Made by a program: the position numbers and the translations under genes | The notes under the pieces: generated by a model | What the model was told of the DNA's origin: nothing | Seen by the model: only the letters and a program-made list of their open reading frames with translations | Database searches by the model: none | Assembly (NCBI GenBank): GCA_944383545.1 | Contig: CALWPY010000001.1 | Location: forward strand, 43,980 to 107,979 | Source: an uncultured Lachnospiraceae bacterium | GTDB lineage: Bacteria; Bacillota; Clostridia; Lachnospirales; Lachnospiraceae | Direction: 5' to 3' | DNA length: 64,000 nucleotides | Shown: positions 34,048 to 42,325 of the stretch, piece after piece | Numbering within the stretch: the first letter of the stretch is position 1 | How the letters are laid out: the number at the start of each line of letters is the position of its first letter

Positions 34048-34347
34048 ATGAGCTATGTTAATGCAGAATATGTTTTGCCAAAGGTACTTGTTGAAGAAAT
34101 TCAAAAGTACGTCGACGGTCAACTGATTTATATTCCCAGAAAGAACGAAAATTCATTATCATGGGGTGAAAAAAATGGAACTAAGGAAAAACTGGCAGAA
34201 CGTAATCAAGCGATAGTAAACCGATACTATTCAGGTCAAACTATTGCGCAGTTATGCAAAGAGTATTTTCTCTCTGAAAAAAGGATTCAGGGAATCATAC
34301 ATGAATACGAGTCCTCTAAAAATAGAATAAAGGAGGATTCAAGATGA
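34048..34347 (+). CDS. CD3324-family small HTH protein
   Basis: 99 residues. It opens MSYVNAEYVLPKVLVEEIQK, then YIPRK and SWGEKNGTKEKLAERN, the pattern of CD3324-family proteins. A C-terminal helix-turn-helix (GQTIAQLCKEYFLSEKRIQGII, about 68-89) suggests DNA binding. Likely a small transcription factor or Mor-like regulator. GTTAGGAGGA is the ribosome site. The RNHCP gene overlaps its stop (ATGA), so the two are coupled. Confidence 0.75.
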   Translation: MSYVNAEYVLPKVLVEEIQKYVDGQLIYIPRKNENSLSWGEKNGTKEKLAERNQAIVNRYYSGQTIAQLCKEYFLSEKRIQGIIHEYESSKNRIKEDSR

Positions 34348-34769
34348 ATAGAGATAATAAGCGAAAATACTATCAAAAAGGTTATTATAAAACACATCCT
34401 TGTAATGAAGTCTTTACATGTAAGCATTGTGGCAGACTTGTAGTGCCGGAAGGTGCAGGAAGTGATCATAGAAACCACTGTCCAAATTGTCTTTACAGCC
34501 TGCATCTTGATATAGAGCCGGGGGATCGTGAATCGGATTGTGGTGGACATATGGAGCCTATATCAGTATGGGTTAGAAGAAATGGAGAATGGGCAATTAT
34601 TCATAGATGTAAGATGTGCGGTGCATTTTCTTCTAATAGGGTTGCAGCGGATGATAACCCTATGAAACTTATGTCGATTGCGATGAAACCTATTAGTAAT
34701 CCGCCCTTCCCGATTGAAAAGATAGAAGAAATGACTAAAATGATGGGAGGCTCGGGCGGACTGAAATAG
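34344..34769 (+). CDS. RNHCP-domain zinc protein
   Basis: 141 residues. The signature RNHCPNCL follows CKHCG, giving a Cys4-type zinc site (CKHCG ... CPNC), with a second cysteine pair CKMCG farther on. The RNHCP domain occurs in small Firmicutes proteins of unknown role, often beside translation or regulatory genes. Translationally coupled to the CD3324-like gene by a 4-bp overlap. Followed by a bidirectional terminator. Confidence 0.85.
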   Translation: MNRDNKRKYYQKGYYKTHPCNEVFTCKHCGRLVVPEGAGSDHRNHCPNCLYSLHLDIEPGDRESDCGGHMEPISVWVRRNGEWAIIHRCKMCGAFSSNRVAADDNPMKLMSIAMKPISNPPFPIEKIEEMTKMMGGSGGLK

Positions 34770-34795
34770 TATTTTCGGAGAATGTACGATTTTAG

Positions 34796-34832
34796 AGAGC
34801 ATTATCCTCATGAGGCTAATGCTCTTTATTAT
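34796..34832. terminator. Bidirectional terminator between RNHCP and LytTR genes
   Basis: AGAGCATTA-t-CCTC-at-GAGG-c-TAATGCTCT stem (34796-34825) with a T-rich 3' side on the plus strand and an A-rich 5' side that gives a T-run on the minus strand. Confidence 0.75.
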
Positions 34833-34857
34833 TAATTAAGAAGGATTGTCTATAGTT

Positions 34858-35406
34858 TCATAGAAGTTTTTTAAATAAAGCTTCTGCTTTCTGCTTATAT
34901 TGCTTGCCTATTGGAATTATAATATTTGAATGTGTTAATTGCAAATATATGTCCTTGTTGTCATAATAGCTTATATAATGAAGATTTACGATAAATCCTT
35001 TATGACAGCGTATAAAATTTGAAGGAAGAATTGAAATAAAGTTTTTAAGGCTTAGTTCTCTGCTCTGATAAATTTCATGTTTAGTGACTATCGTCATTAT
35101 ATGGTCATTTGATGTAATATAAATAATATTCTCAATTATTATCTGATGTCTTATACCGTTTAGGTCTTTTATTGAAATGGATGCTTTGTTTTCTGAAATG
35201 GTAATAAGTTTATTAACTGTGTTAAAGTTATTTGAGTTAATATCCATAATAAAATAATGAATTACGTTTTTTTCAATAATTTTCTGAGCTGTTTCTAAAT
35301 TGTCTGCCAGTAAAAAGTTTATATTTTTATGCTGATATTCAAGTTCTTCTGCTAAGTATTTTAAATTACAAATATTTTTCCCCACTAATAATATGTTAAC
35401 CTTCAT
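34858..35406 (-). CDS. LytTR-type response regulator with a shortened receiver domain
   Basis: 182 residues. The first ~60 residues look like the start of a CheY-like receiver (ILLVGKN, then FIMDINSN holding the presumed phospho-Asp) but the chain passes straight into DNA binding, without the usual beta4-beta5 half. Residues ~75-182 are a LytTR domain (IIYITSNDHIMTIVTKHEIY, FIRCHKGFIVNLHYI). LytTR regulators control bacteriocin, autolysin and quorum-sensing genes by binding paired direct repeats. Divergent from the secreted-protein/ABC locus, so probably its regulator; no histidine kinase is adjacent. Confidence 0.85.
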   Translation of the reverse strand: MKVNILLVGKNICNLKYLAEELEYQHKNINFLLADNLETAQKIIEKNVIHYFIMDINSNNFNTVNKLITISENKASISIKDLNGIRHQIIIENIIYITSNDHIMTIVTKHEIYQSRELSLKNFISILPSNFIRCHKGFIVNLHYISYYDNKDIYLQLTHSNIIIPIGKQYKQKAEALFKKLL

Positions 35407-35480
35407 ATTGTACTCCCTCCCCCATCTTAGTAACTATTATAATAAACCATATTACATACGTCAAGGTTGTTTATAGTCAT

Positions 35481-35509
35481 TTGCGTCGACTTTTATGCAT
35501 TATACGCAA
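35481..35509. promoter_or_regulatory. Inverted repeat in the LytTR / secreted-protein intergenic region
   Basis: TTGCGT (35481-35486) and ACGCAA (35504-35509) in the 227-bp divergent gap. AT-rich sequence around 35513-35545 has several weak -10-like boxes, none decisive. A candidate binding site only. Confidence 0.3.
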
Positions 35510-35633
35510 TATTGATTGTAAAAATAGTATAAATATGATATTTATAAATTGTACAGGCAAACAGTTAAGTGTTTCAAGGCAGATTATTAATGTTTGTTTA
35601 AGTATGAAATTGTGATTATAAGGGGGAATTCAA

Positions 35634-36020
35634 ATGAAGAGAAAACGATTTTTTGTATTATTGGCAATAACGGCAATCATGGCCTCAAGCTTTGCTTCGT
35701 TGGCAGGCTCAGCAACTGGGAGTTATAAAACCGTAAACGGAAACGTAAATATAGAAACAAGTGTAAGCTTTGTAGAAGGACCGCTTACTTTGCAAGACAA
35801 ATATTGGGGTTATGCATCAATAAGCGGACAAGATGTCGATGCAGCCTCAGTAAAGGTTAAGGGTTGGACAGAAAACGAGACGTTAATTAACAACATAATC
35901 TTAAATTATAATAGAAAAACTGTTCAAGTAAATGGAGAAAAGTGTGGTTATGGTCAAACTTGGGGAAAGCTGAGTGTAACATATGACGGAATAACAAAAA
36001 CAATAACAGCTACTGATTAA
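35634..36020 (+). CDS. Secreted small protein of an ABC-export locus, unknown
   Basis: 128 residues. A clear signal peptide (MKRKRFFVLLAITAIMASSF, cleavage probably after SLA near residue 24) is followed by a ~100-residue beta-type sequence with one cysteine (EKCGYGQTW) and repeated short strands (YWGYASISG, KVKGW, KLSVTYDG). It is not a match to lactococcin 972 or any bacteriocin I know. Position between a LytTR regulator and a three-gene ABC transporter suggests a secreted effector, signal or bacteriocin-like protein. Strong AAGGGGGAA ribosome site. Confidence 0.7.
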   Translation: MKRKRFFVLLAITAIMASSFASLAGSATGSYKTVNGNVNIETSVSFVEGPLTLQDKYWGYASISGQDVDAASVKVKGWTENETLINNIILNYNRKTVQVNGEKCGYGQTWGKLSVTYDGITKTITATD

Positions 36021-36064
36021 TATAATGTATAATCTGCCTTGTTTTATAAGAGGAAATATTGGTT

Positions 36065-37321
36065 ATGAAAAAATCACTTATATTTAAATTTACCATAGAT
36101 TCCATCGCAAGAAAAAAGCTGAGATTTTTTGGTGAAGTCTTCATCTTATTTGTGTGCTTTTTTATGCTTACTGTAGGGGTTTTTATGAAGGAACAAAGCA
36201 AATACTACCGTAAATCATTGGAAAATGTACTTAGATATGGGATTGAAAATACCGGAATATTAAACATAAAATATGAAAGCGGAGATGTGGTACGGTTTTT
36301 TAATGAAGCATATGACAGTCCCTATATCAGTTCCATAGGAGTATTTTCTATCGGAGGTACGGATATTTTACCGGAGCTCTCGGCTATTCAGCAAGAATAT
36401 CTACAAGGATTGCAAGGACAAAATTTAATGGATAATTACATTGAAATGTACTATATAAGTCCGACACTCCTTAATTTATGCAATCTTAAACTTACAGATG
36501 GCGAGATAGTTACAGATACTGAGGATAAGGGGGAGTACTGGAGCGGATTATATCTTGGGAGTGCCTTTAAAGATATACCTGTGGGAACGGTTTATACTTA
36601 TCAGGTAGGTGATGAAACAGCAGTATATGAGGTTTTGGGAATACTTGAAGAGGGTACGGCATGGATTTCCCGGTCTGCAATGGGAACGGGGTATGAAGGT
36701 ACAACCCGTGGAAGTGATGTTTTGGATTATTATGTTATTCTGGTTTCAAATACGGCGTATGATTATTCTGGAATGTTTTCAGTTAATGAAAGCAGTTCCT
36801 TCGACGAGGCAAGGGAATATCTTTATGAAACTGCAGAAAAGTACAATATAGAGCTTAACATTGGAAGTCTTGCAACCGAAGTAGAACAGAGCGAAAGAGC
36901 TTCATCAAATATGCAGAGGCTGTTTTTCAGAATATTTTTTTTGATGAGCATAACTGCCGTAATATGTATAATCAGTTTCCAGATTGTTTCAGTTATATCA
37001 CGTACTAAAGAATACGGAATTTTATATGCAACCGGTGCGGGAATATCGGATATAACAGGTATAACGGTTATTGAGATTTTACTCAAATTAATAATTGCAA
37101 TAATTGCTTCAATGGGTGTAAGCATAAGATTTATACCTTATTTTTTCTCAGAAGGAGATGGGTCGGATGAAATTATAAAACAGTTATTGTTTGAAAATGT
37201 TTATCCGACTGTTTTTGCCGTGGGATTTATTTTAACAGTAACAGCGGTACTTGTACCACTGATTTACATAAACAGGCTAAGCCCTGTGAAACTTTTAACA
37301 GGTGAAGGATATGGGGAGTGA
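36065..37321 (+). CDS. FtsX/MacB-like ABC permease 1
   Basis: 418 residues from ATG 36065 (a TTG six bases upstream is possible). One N-terminal membrane helix (GEVFILFVCFFMLTVGVFM), a ~250-residue extracellular domain, then three C-terminal helices of the FtsX fold, with the conserved ISRTKEYGILYATGAGISDI coupling segment. This topology is typical of MacB-type transporters that push substrates from the outer membrane face or move peptides and antibiotics. 44 bp after the secreted-protein gene; 3 bp before permease 2. Confidence 0.85.
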   Translation: MKKSLIFKFTIDSIARKKLRFFGEVFILFVCFFMLTVGVFMKEQSKYYRKSLENVLRYGIENTGILNIKYESGDVVRFFNEAYDSPYISSIGVFSIGGTDILPELSAIQQEYLQGLQGQNLMDNYIEMYYISPTLLNLCNLKLTDGEIVTDTEDKGEYWSGLYLGSAFKDIPVGTVYTYQVGDETAVYEVLGILEEGTAWISRSAMGTGYEGTTRGSDVLDYYVILVSNTAYDYSGMFSVNESSSFDEAREYLYETAEKYNIELNIGSLATEVEQSERASSNMQRLFFRIFFLMSITAVICIISFQIVSVISRTKEYGILYATGAGISDITGITVIEILLKLIIAIIASMGVSIRFIPYFFSEGDGSDEIIKQLLFENVYPTVFAVGFILTVTAVLVPLIYINRLSPVKLLTGEGYGE

Positions 37322-37324
37322 GCT

Positions 37325-38449
37325 ATGCCGTACTATAAGAAAATTATCAGGATATTTACAAGAGACAGGATTTCATTTTTTCTTCTAATCATAAACTATA
37401 CATTTATTATATTCATAATATATAATTTTGCGGAGTTAGTTCAGAAAATAAGGCTCGAAGAGGAAGCCAATACTCCTTATGAATATCAGAAAAATATAGA
37501 GCTTATCGCAAATGATATGTACAATGTAAATTCAGATACGGTGGATGAGATAATATCACTTGGGGAGGAATATTCCCGATATAATACCAGGCTTATTTTA
37601 TATATGCCTGTGGGAGACGGAATATCTGAATTTCAGGTTGATATTTGTTTTAATCCTGAGGAACTTACAAGAGAAAGCGTTGAGACATTTCTTGATACTG
37701 AAAATAAAAACGAGGGTGTATATATAGGAGAAAGCATACTGCCTTATACCTTTTCAGAAAACGATAAAACCTTTATTATAATTGCACAGGACATTTATGA
37801 GGTAAAAGGTATATATCAGAACAGTTCTGCCGCAGGAAATGACCAGAGGATTGCGGTTTCATATTATAGCTTAACCGAAAACGGAAAAGAAAAAATAGAA
37901 AGTAAGCTTAAAGAAAATTTGGGCATGGAAATGTATGTATCATTTATGCTGGGAAGTGATGAGGATATCAGCACCGCATTTGCTGAGTTTGGAGACAGGC
38001 TTAATTCTTTAAATATATCATGGGTAACTTCAGAAAACGAGGTTGATGCATCTTATCAGAATTTCTGGTACAAGACACTTAACAGGTTGAGTTCGGCAGG
38101 CATGCTTATATTTGCGTTTTTAGACTGCTATGCCGTGACTACCATGTGGGTTATGAGAAGAAAAAGGGAATTTCTTATCAGAAAGGCGCTTGGAGCCGGG
38201 GTGACAGATATCATTAAAGTTCTGGTAAAGGACATTATAAAATATATGATTGTTTCCGTACCGCTATTTATGGTAATGGAGCTTGTATATAAAAAGACAT
38301 ATGGAGAAGATTTTAATGTAGGAGAATACGAATTGCTAAAGTATATAATACTAACGGCAGGAATTTTTGTGGTTTTTCTGTTTTCACTTATCGGTCCGCT
38401 GATTAGTATTCATAAGATGAATCCCGCAGAGGGACTGGGAGGTGACTAG
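37325..38449 (+). CDS. FtsX/MacB-like ABC permease 2
   Basis: 374 residues with the same 1+3 helix plan: N-terminal helix (FFLLIINYTFIIFIIYNF), external domain of ~200 residues, then three helices. The coupling motif is RRKREFLIRKALGAGVTDII. It probably forms a heterodimer with permease 1. Low similarity between the two permeases, including their external domains, suggests an asymmetric transporter. The ATPase gene follows one base after its stop. Confidence 0.85.
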   Translation: MPYYKKIIRIFTRDRISFFLLIINYTFIIFIIYNFAELVQKIRLEEEANTPYEYQKNIELIANDMYNVNSDTVDEIISLGEEYSRYNTRLILYMPVGDGISEFQVDICFNPEELTRESVETFLDTENKNEGVYIGESILPYTFSENDKTFIIIAQDIYEVKGIYQNSSAAGNDQRIAVSYYSLTENGKEKIESKLKENLGMEMYVSFMLGSDEDISTAFAEFGDRLNSLNISWVTSENEVDASYQNFWYKTLNRLSSAGMLIFAFLDCYAVTTMWVMRRKREFLIRKALGAGVTDIIKVLVKDIIKYMIVSVPLFMVMELVYKKTYGEDFNVGEYELLKYIILTAGIFVVFLFSLIGPLISIHKMNPAEGLGGD

Positions 38450-38450
38450 G

Positions 38451-39119
38451 GTGCTGACACTAAACGGCATTACAAAAATATATGACAAGGATTATTCAAA
38501 AACAAAGGTTTTAGACAATGTGTCACTTAAAATAGAAAAAGGTGAACTGACTGCTCTTATGGGAGTCTCGGGGTCGGGAAAAACCACACTGCTTAATATT
38601 CTGGGCGGAATGGACAGGGCGACGGAAGGTACCTATGATTTCATGGATATTCAAGTGAATATGCTTACCCAAAGTCAGTTAAATAAATTCCGTAAGGAAA
38701 ATGTCAGTTTTGTTTTTCAGAATTTTGCCCTGATGAATCATTTCAGTGTATTTGAAAATGTAGAACTGCCGCTTCTTATGAAAAATGTTCCGAGACGGAA
38801 GAGAAAAATAAAGGTCTGTGCAATATTAGAGCAAATGGGAATTCTGGAGATGAAAGATAAGCTTCCCATACATCTTTCCGGCGGACAGAAGCAGAGATGT
38901 GCGATAGCGAGGGCACTGGTGTCAGAGTCGCCCCTTATTCTGGCGGATGAGCCGACAGGTGCCCTGGACCGGAAGACGTCGGCTGCCATAATGGAGCTTT
39001 TTAAAGAAATGAATGCGGCCGGCAGGACAGTAATTATTGTCACACATGACAGGAATGTGGCAGAGGCATGTAACAGGATATTATATATCAGTGACGGAAA
39101 AGTATGCGAAGAAAAATAA
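38451..39119 (+). CDS. MacB/LolD-type ABC ATPase
   Basis: 222 residues from GTG 38451, 8 nt after GGGAGG. Walker A GVSGSGKTT, Q-loop FVFQNFALM, signature LSGGQKQR, Walker B LILADEPTGALD, H-loop IVTHD. Powers the two FtsX-like permeases. This subfamily includes bacteriocin-export and bacitracin-type resistance ATPases. Last gene of the LytTR-linked locus; the thrS promoter begins 20 bp later. Confidence 0.93.
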   Translation: MLTLNGITKIYDKDYSKTKVLDNVSLKIEKGELTALMGVSGSGKTTLLNILGGMDRATEGTYDFMDIQVNMLTQSQLNKFRKENVSFVFQNFALMNHFSVFENVELPLLMKNVPRRKRKIKVCAILEQMGILEMKDKLPIHLSGGQKQRCAIARALVSESPLILADEPTGALDRKTSAAIMELFKEMNAAGRTVIIVTHDRNVAEACNRILYISDGKVCEEK

Positions 39120-39139
39120 GTTAAAATTAAAACATGGTG

Positions 39140-39168
39140 TTGACAAATTAATTTAATAGATTTACAAT
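39140..39168 (+). promoter_or_regulatory. Sigma-A promoter of thrS
   Basis: TTGACA (39140-39145), 17-bp spacer, TACAAT (39163-39168). Confidence 0.85.
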
Positions 39169-39175
39169 GCAAAAT

Positions 39176-39462
39176 AAGTGAAAAGAAAAAAGCTGTGATG
39201 AGAAGAGTAGGATAAGGCGGTATATTCAGAGAGACATCTACGATATATTCGGGCTGAAAGGATGTTATATATTCTTATTACGAAAACCACCTCGGAGCTC
39301 CTTATTTGAAAATAAGGCGTATGACTGCGTTAAAGTCAGCGCATATAAAATGTGCGTTAAATGAGAGCTTTATGACAATTAGTCATATTGAAGCAGGGTG
39401 GAACCGCGATTAAAAAAACCAATCGTCCCTGATACAGAGAATATCTGTGTCAGGGTTTTTTT
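39176..39462 (+). ncRNA. Threonine T-box leader of thrS
   Basis: Stem I shows the AGAGAGAC apical motif and GGCTGAAAG; the specifier triplet reads ACC (39286-39288), a Thr codon, in the normal ACC-ACCTCGGAG context. The T-box sequence AGGGTGGAACCGCG is at 39395-39408. The terminator CCCTGATACAGA / TCTGTGTCAGGG plus seven T is at 39427-39462. Uncharged tRNA-Thr(GGU) would pair with the specifier and T-box and allow read-through into thrS. Confidence 0.93.
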
Positions 39463-39487
39463 ATTGTCAGACAGGAGGTAAATAGAA

Positions 39488-41449
39488 ATGATAATTACGT
39501 TAAAGGACGGCTCATCAAAAGAGTATTCAGAGCCGATGAGTGTTATTGACATTGCAAAGGACATAAGCGAAGGACTTGCCCGCATGGCATGTGCAGGAGA
39601 GGTAAACGGAGAGGTTGTGGATTTAAGAACAGTTGTAAGTGAGGATTCCACATTAAATATTCTTACCTTTAATGATGATGCAGGAAAGGCGGCCTTCAGA
39701 CACACCGCATCACATATTCTTGCACAGGCTGTAAAGAGACTTTATCCTGATGCAAAATGTACAATAGGACCTTCAATAGATGAAGGATTTTATTACGATT
39801 TTGACATGCCTTCTTTATCTAGGGAGGACCTTGATAAGATTGAGGCAGAAATGAAGAAAATCGTTAAAGAGGGCGATGAAATTACGAGATTTACCCTGCC
39901 TAGAAATGAAGCAATTAAGTTAATGGAAGAAAAGGATGAGCCTTACAAGGTGGAGCTTATAAATGACCTTCCTGAAGACGCTGAAATAAGCTTCTATACA
40001 CAGGGAGATTTTACGGACCTCTGTGCAGGACCTCACCTTATGAATACCAAGGCAGTGAAATTCTTCAAGCTCACTTCAACATCAGGTGCATACTGGAGAG
40101 GAAATTCGGACAATAAAATGCTCACCAGAATTTACGGAACTGCATATACAAAGAAGGCTGACCTTGAGGAAAGATTGGAGTTCCTTGAAAATATCAAGCT
40201 TCGTGACCATAATAAGCTCGGACGTGACATGCAGATTTTTACTACCGTAGACGTAATAGGTCAGGGACTTCCGCTCTTTATGCCAAAGGGTACAAAAATA
40301 ATTCAGACTCTTCAGAGATGGATAGAGGATTTGGAGGATTACGAGTGGGGTTATGTCAGAACGAGAACACCTCTTATGGCTAAATCAGATTTATATAAGA
40401 TTTCAGACCACTGGTATCATTATAAAGAAGGAATGTTTGTTTTAAATGATGATGAGGACGAAAACGGTGTAAGTGCATCAGGAAACGATATACTGGCACT
40501 CCGGCCTATGACCTGTCCATTCCAGTATTATGTTTATAAGGCAACTCAGAAGAGCTATCGTGACCTTCCATATCGTATGGGCGAGACATCAACCCTTTTC
40601 AGAAATGAGGATTCGGGTGAAATGCACGGACTTACCAGAGTGCGTCAGTTTACTATTTCCGAGGGACATCTTATCTGTACGCCTGAGCAGATTGCTGATG
40701 AATTTAAAAACTGTGTCAAACTTGCAAAGTACTGTCTTACTACTTTGGGACTTGAGGAAGATGTTACCTACCGTATGTCCAAGTGGGACCCTGAAAACAG
40801 TGACAAGTATTTAGGTACTGCAGAAGAGTGGGATGTAGTTCAGAATGCAATGAGAGAAATTCTTGACGAAATAGGACTTGACTATGTCGAGGCAGAAGGA
40901 GAAGCTGCATTCTACGGACCGAAGCTTGACATTCAGGCAAAGAACGTATACGGAAAAGAAGATACCATGATTACCATACAGCTTGATATGTTCCTTTCCG
41001 AAAGATTTGATATGTATTATATAGATAAGAACGGAGAAAAGAAGAGACCTTATATAATTCACAGGACATCCATAGGATGCTATGAAAGAACTCTGGCATG
41101 GCTTATCGAGAAATACGCAGGAGCATTTCCTGCATGGCTCTGCCCTGAGCAGGTGCGTATACTTCCTATCTCAGAGAAATTCCATGATTATGCACATGAA
41201 GTAGAGCAGAAAATGAAGAAAGCGGGTATCAAGGTTACAGTAGACGAGCGTTCGGAAAAAATCGGATATAAGATTAGAGAAGCGCGTCTTGAAAAGCTTC
41301 CTTACATGGTAATCGTAGGTGCCAAGGAGGCTGAGGAAGGAAATATCTCCGTAAGACATCGTGGAGAAGACGGAGATATGGGAAGCATGGACACAGATAA
41401 GTTCATTGCAGACCTTAAGGAAGAAATTGATACAAAGGCAATTAAATAG
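39488..41449 (+). CDS. thrS: Threonyl-tRNA synthetase
   Basis: 653 residues, full length. N-terminal TGS domain (IITLKDGSSKEY), editing domain with HTASHILAQAVKRLYP (metal-binding His pair) and GPHL, class II core with RPMTCPFQYYVYK and FRNEDSGEMHGLTRVRQF (motif 2), motif 3 RTSIGCYERTLAWLIE, and a C-terminal anticodon domain. Controlled by the T-box leader. It ends 26 bp before a terminator hairpin that overlaps the ribosome site of the next gene. Confidence 0.98.
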   Translation: MIITLKDGSSKEYSEPMSVIDIAKDISEGLARMACAGEVNGEVVDLRTVVSEDSTLNILTFNDDAGKAAFRHTASHILAQAVKRLYPDAKCTIGPSIDEGFYYDFDMPSLSREDLDKIEAEMKKIVKEGDEITRFTLPRNEAIKLMEEKDEPYKVELINDLPEDAEISFYTQGDFTDLCAGPHLMNTKAVKFFKLTSTSGAYWRGNSDNKMLTRIYGTAYTKKADLEERLEFLENIKLRDHNKLGRDMQIFTTVDVIGQGLPLFMPKGTKIIQTLQRWIEDLEDYEWGYVRTRTPLMAKSDLYKISDHWYHYKEGMFVLNDDEDENGVSASGNDILALRPMTCPFQYYVYKATQKSYRDLPYRMGETSTLFRNEDSGEMHGLTRVRQFTISEGHLICTPEQIADEFKNCVKLAKYCLTTLGLEEDVTYRMSKWDPENSDKYLGTAEEWDVVQNAMREILDEIGLDYVEAEGEAAFYGPKLDIQAKNVYGKEDTMITIQLDMFLSERFDMYYIDKNGEKKRPYIIHRTSIGCYERTLAWLIEKYAGAFPAWLCPEQVRILPISEKFHDYAHEVEQKMKKAGIKVTVDERSEKIGYKIREARLEKLPYMVIVGAKEAEEGNISVRHRGEDGDMGSMDTDKFIADLKEEIDTKAIK

Positions 41450-41475
41450 TATAAGGGTTAATTTTCCCTGAATAT

Positions 41476-41519
41476 AAATCCTCTTTTATGGTTACACTTG
41501 CCATAAAGGAGGATTTTTT
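41476..41519 (+). terminator. Terminator hairpin that includes the ywmB ribosome site
   Basis: AAATCCTCTTTTATGG (41476-41491) pairs with CCATAAAGGAGGATTT (41501-41516) over 16 bp with one G-U; T-run to 41519; ATG of the next gene at 41520. The AGGAGG of that gene lies in the 3' arm, so the same hairpin can end thrS transcription and hide the ribosome site. Confidence 0.8.
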
Positions 41520-42275
41520 ATGAATAAAAAAGCTAAAATTTACATTTTACTTCTTATATGGACTGCGGCTGTTGTGCAGTTTTTTATAAACAGGGGAATA
41601 GACAGAGAGGAAAAAATAGTTGAGGCACTCGCTGTAACCGAGGCTTCACCTTACGCCGCAGAGGTTTCAGCTTACGGTTATTACGGTAACGGATTTTTAT
41701 CCGATGAGGTAAAGGAACGAATGGTAAAAAACCTTGCGGCGAAGCTGGGAGTTACATCAGGCTATGAGGTGGAAAGCCGTTACAGTGACGATGGTGAAGT
41801 GACTACGCTTAGCAAAAAAGGAAGCATGGGTGATACGGTAGTAAAAGTAATCAGCATGAACGGCACAGATGAGACAGGTGGCTCTGTGATTGAAAATTAT
41901 ATACTTATTGAGGTTGTTCTTCATGAAAGTGTGGATTCAGCCTATACCATAAATAAAAATATATCAGAGATATGTGAGGATATAGGCGTGGATATTACCA
42001 CAAACATCTATGTTGGTGGAATTATCCAGGGACAAATGACGGAAGAGGAAATGCAGAAAAATAAAGAGGATTTTCTGGACATGATGAATGCATATGAAGT
42101 GTGTGCAGATGAGTTTGACAATGTTTATACGGTATATGGTTATACGGGAGATATACCGGATTTCGTATATCAGAATGAAAGCCGTGTAAATGTAAATATT
42201 GCATTTTCATATGATGAGGAAAGTGATTTAACCTATGTCCATATGGCGATTCCGTTTGTTGACAAGTCATATTAA
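41520..42275 (+). CDS. YwmB-family protein
   Basis: 251 residues. A signal-like N-terminal helix (IYILLLIWTAAVVQFFI) precedes a soluble domain; the second half contains the YwmB pattern YTGDIPDFVYQNESRVNVNI and ends LTYVHMAIPFVD. YwmB proteins are exported, TATA-box-binding-protein-like in fold, of unknown function, and found in spore formers. First gene of a three-gene unit with gerA and gerB. Its ribosome site is inside the terminator hairpin upstream. Confidence 0.75.
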   Translation: MNKKAKIYILLLIWTAAVVQFFINRGIDREEKIVEALAVTEASPYAAEVSAYGYYGNGFLSDEVKERMVKNLAAKLGVTSGYEVESRYSDDGEVTTLSKKGSMGDTVVKVISMNGTDETGGSVIENYILIEVVLHESVDSAYTINKNISEICEDIGVDITTNIYVGGIIQGQMTEEEMQKNKEDFLDMMNAYEVCADEFDNVYTVYGYTGDIPDFVYQNESRVNVNIAFSYDEESDLTYVHMAIPFVDKSY

Positions 42276-42325
42276 GAGTGCGTATCGAGACGCCATACAG
42301 GATAAAATTATCAGGGGGAAGACAG

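Noticed and set aside
35634-36020. Lactococcin 972-family bacteriocin
   Set aside because: The gene neighbourhood (ABC exporter) is suggestive, but the mature sequence lacks the family's Trp/Tyr/His pattern and the typical partner membrane protein is absent.
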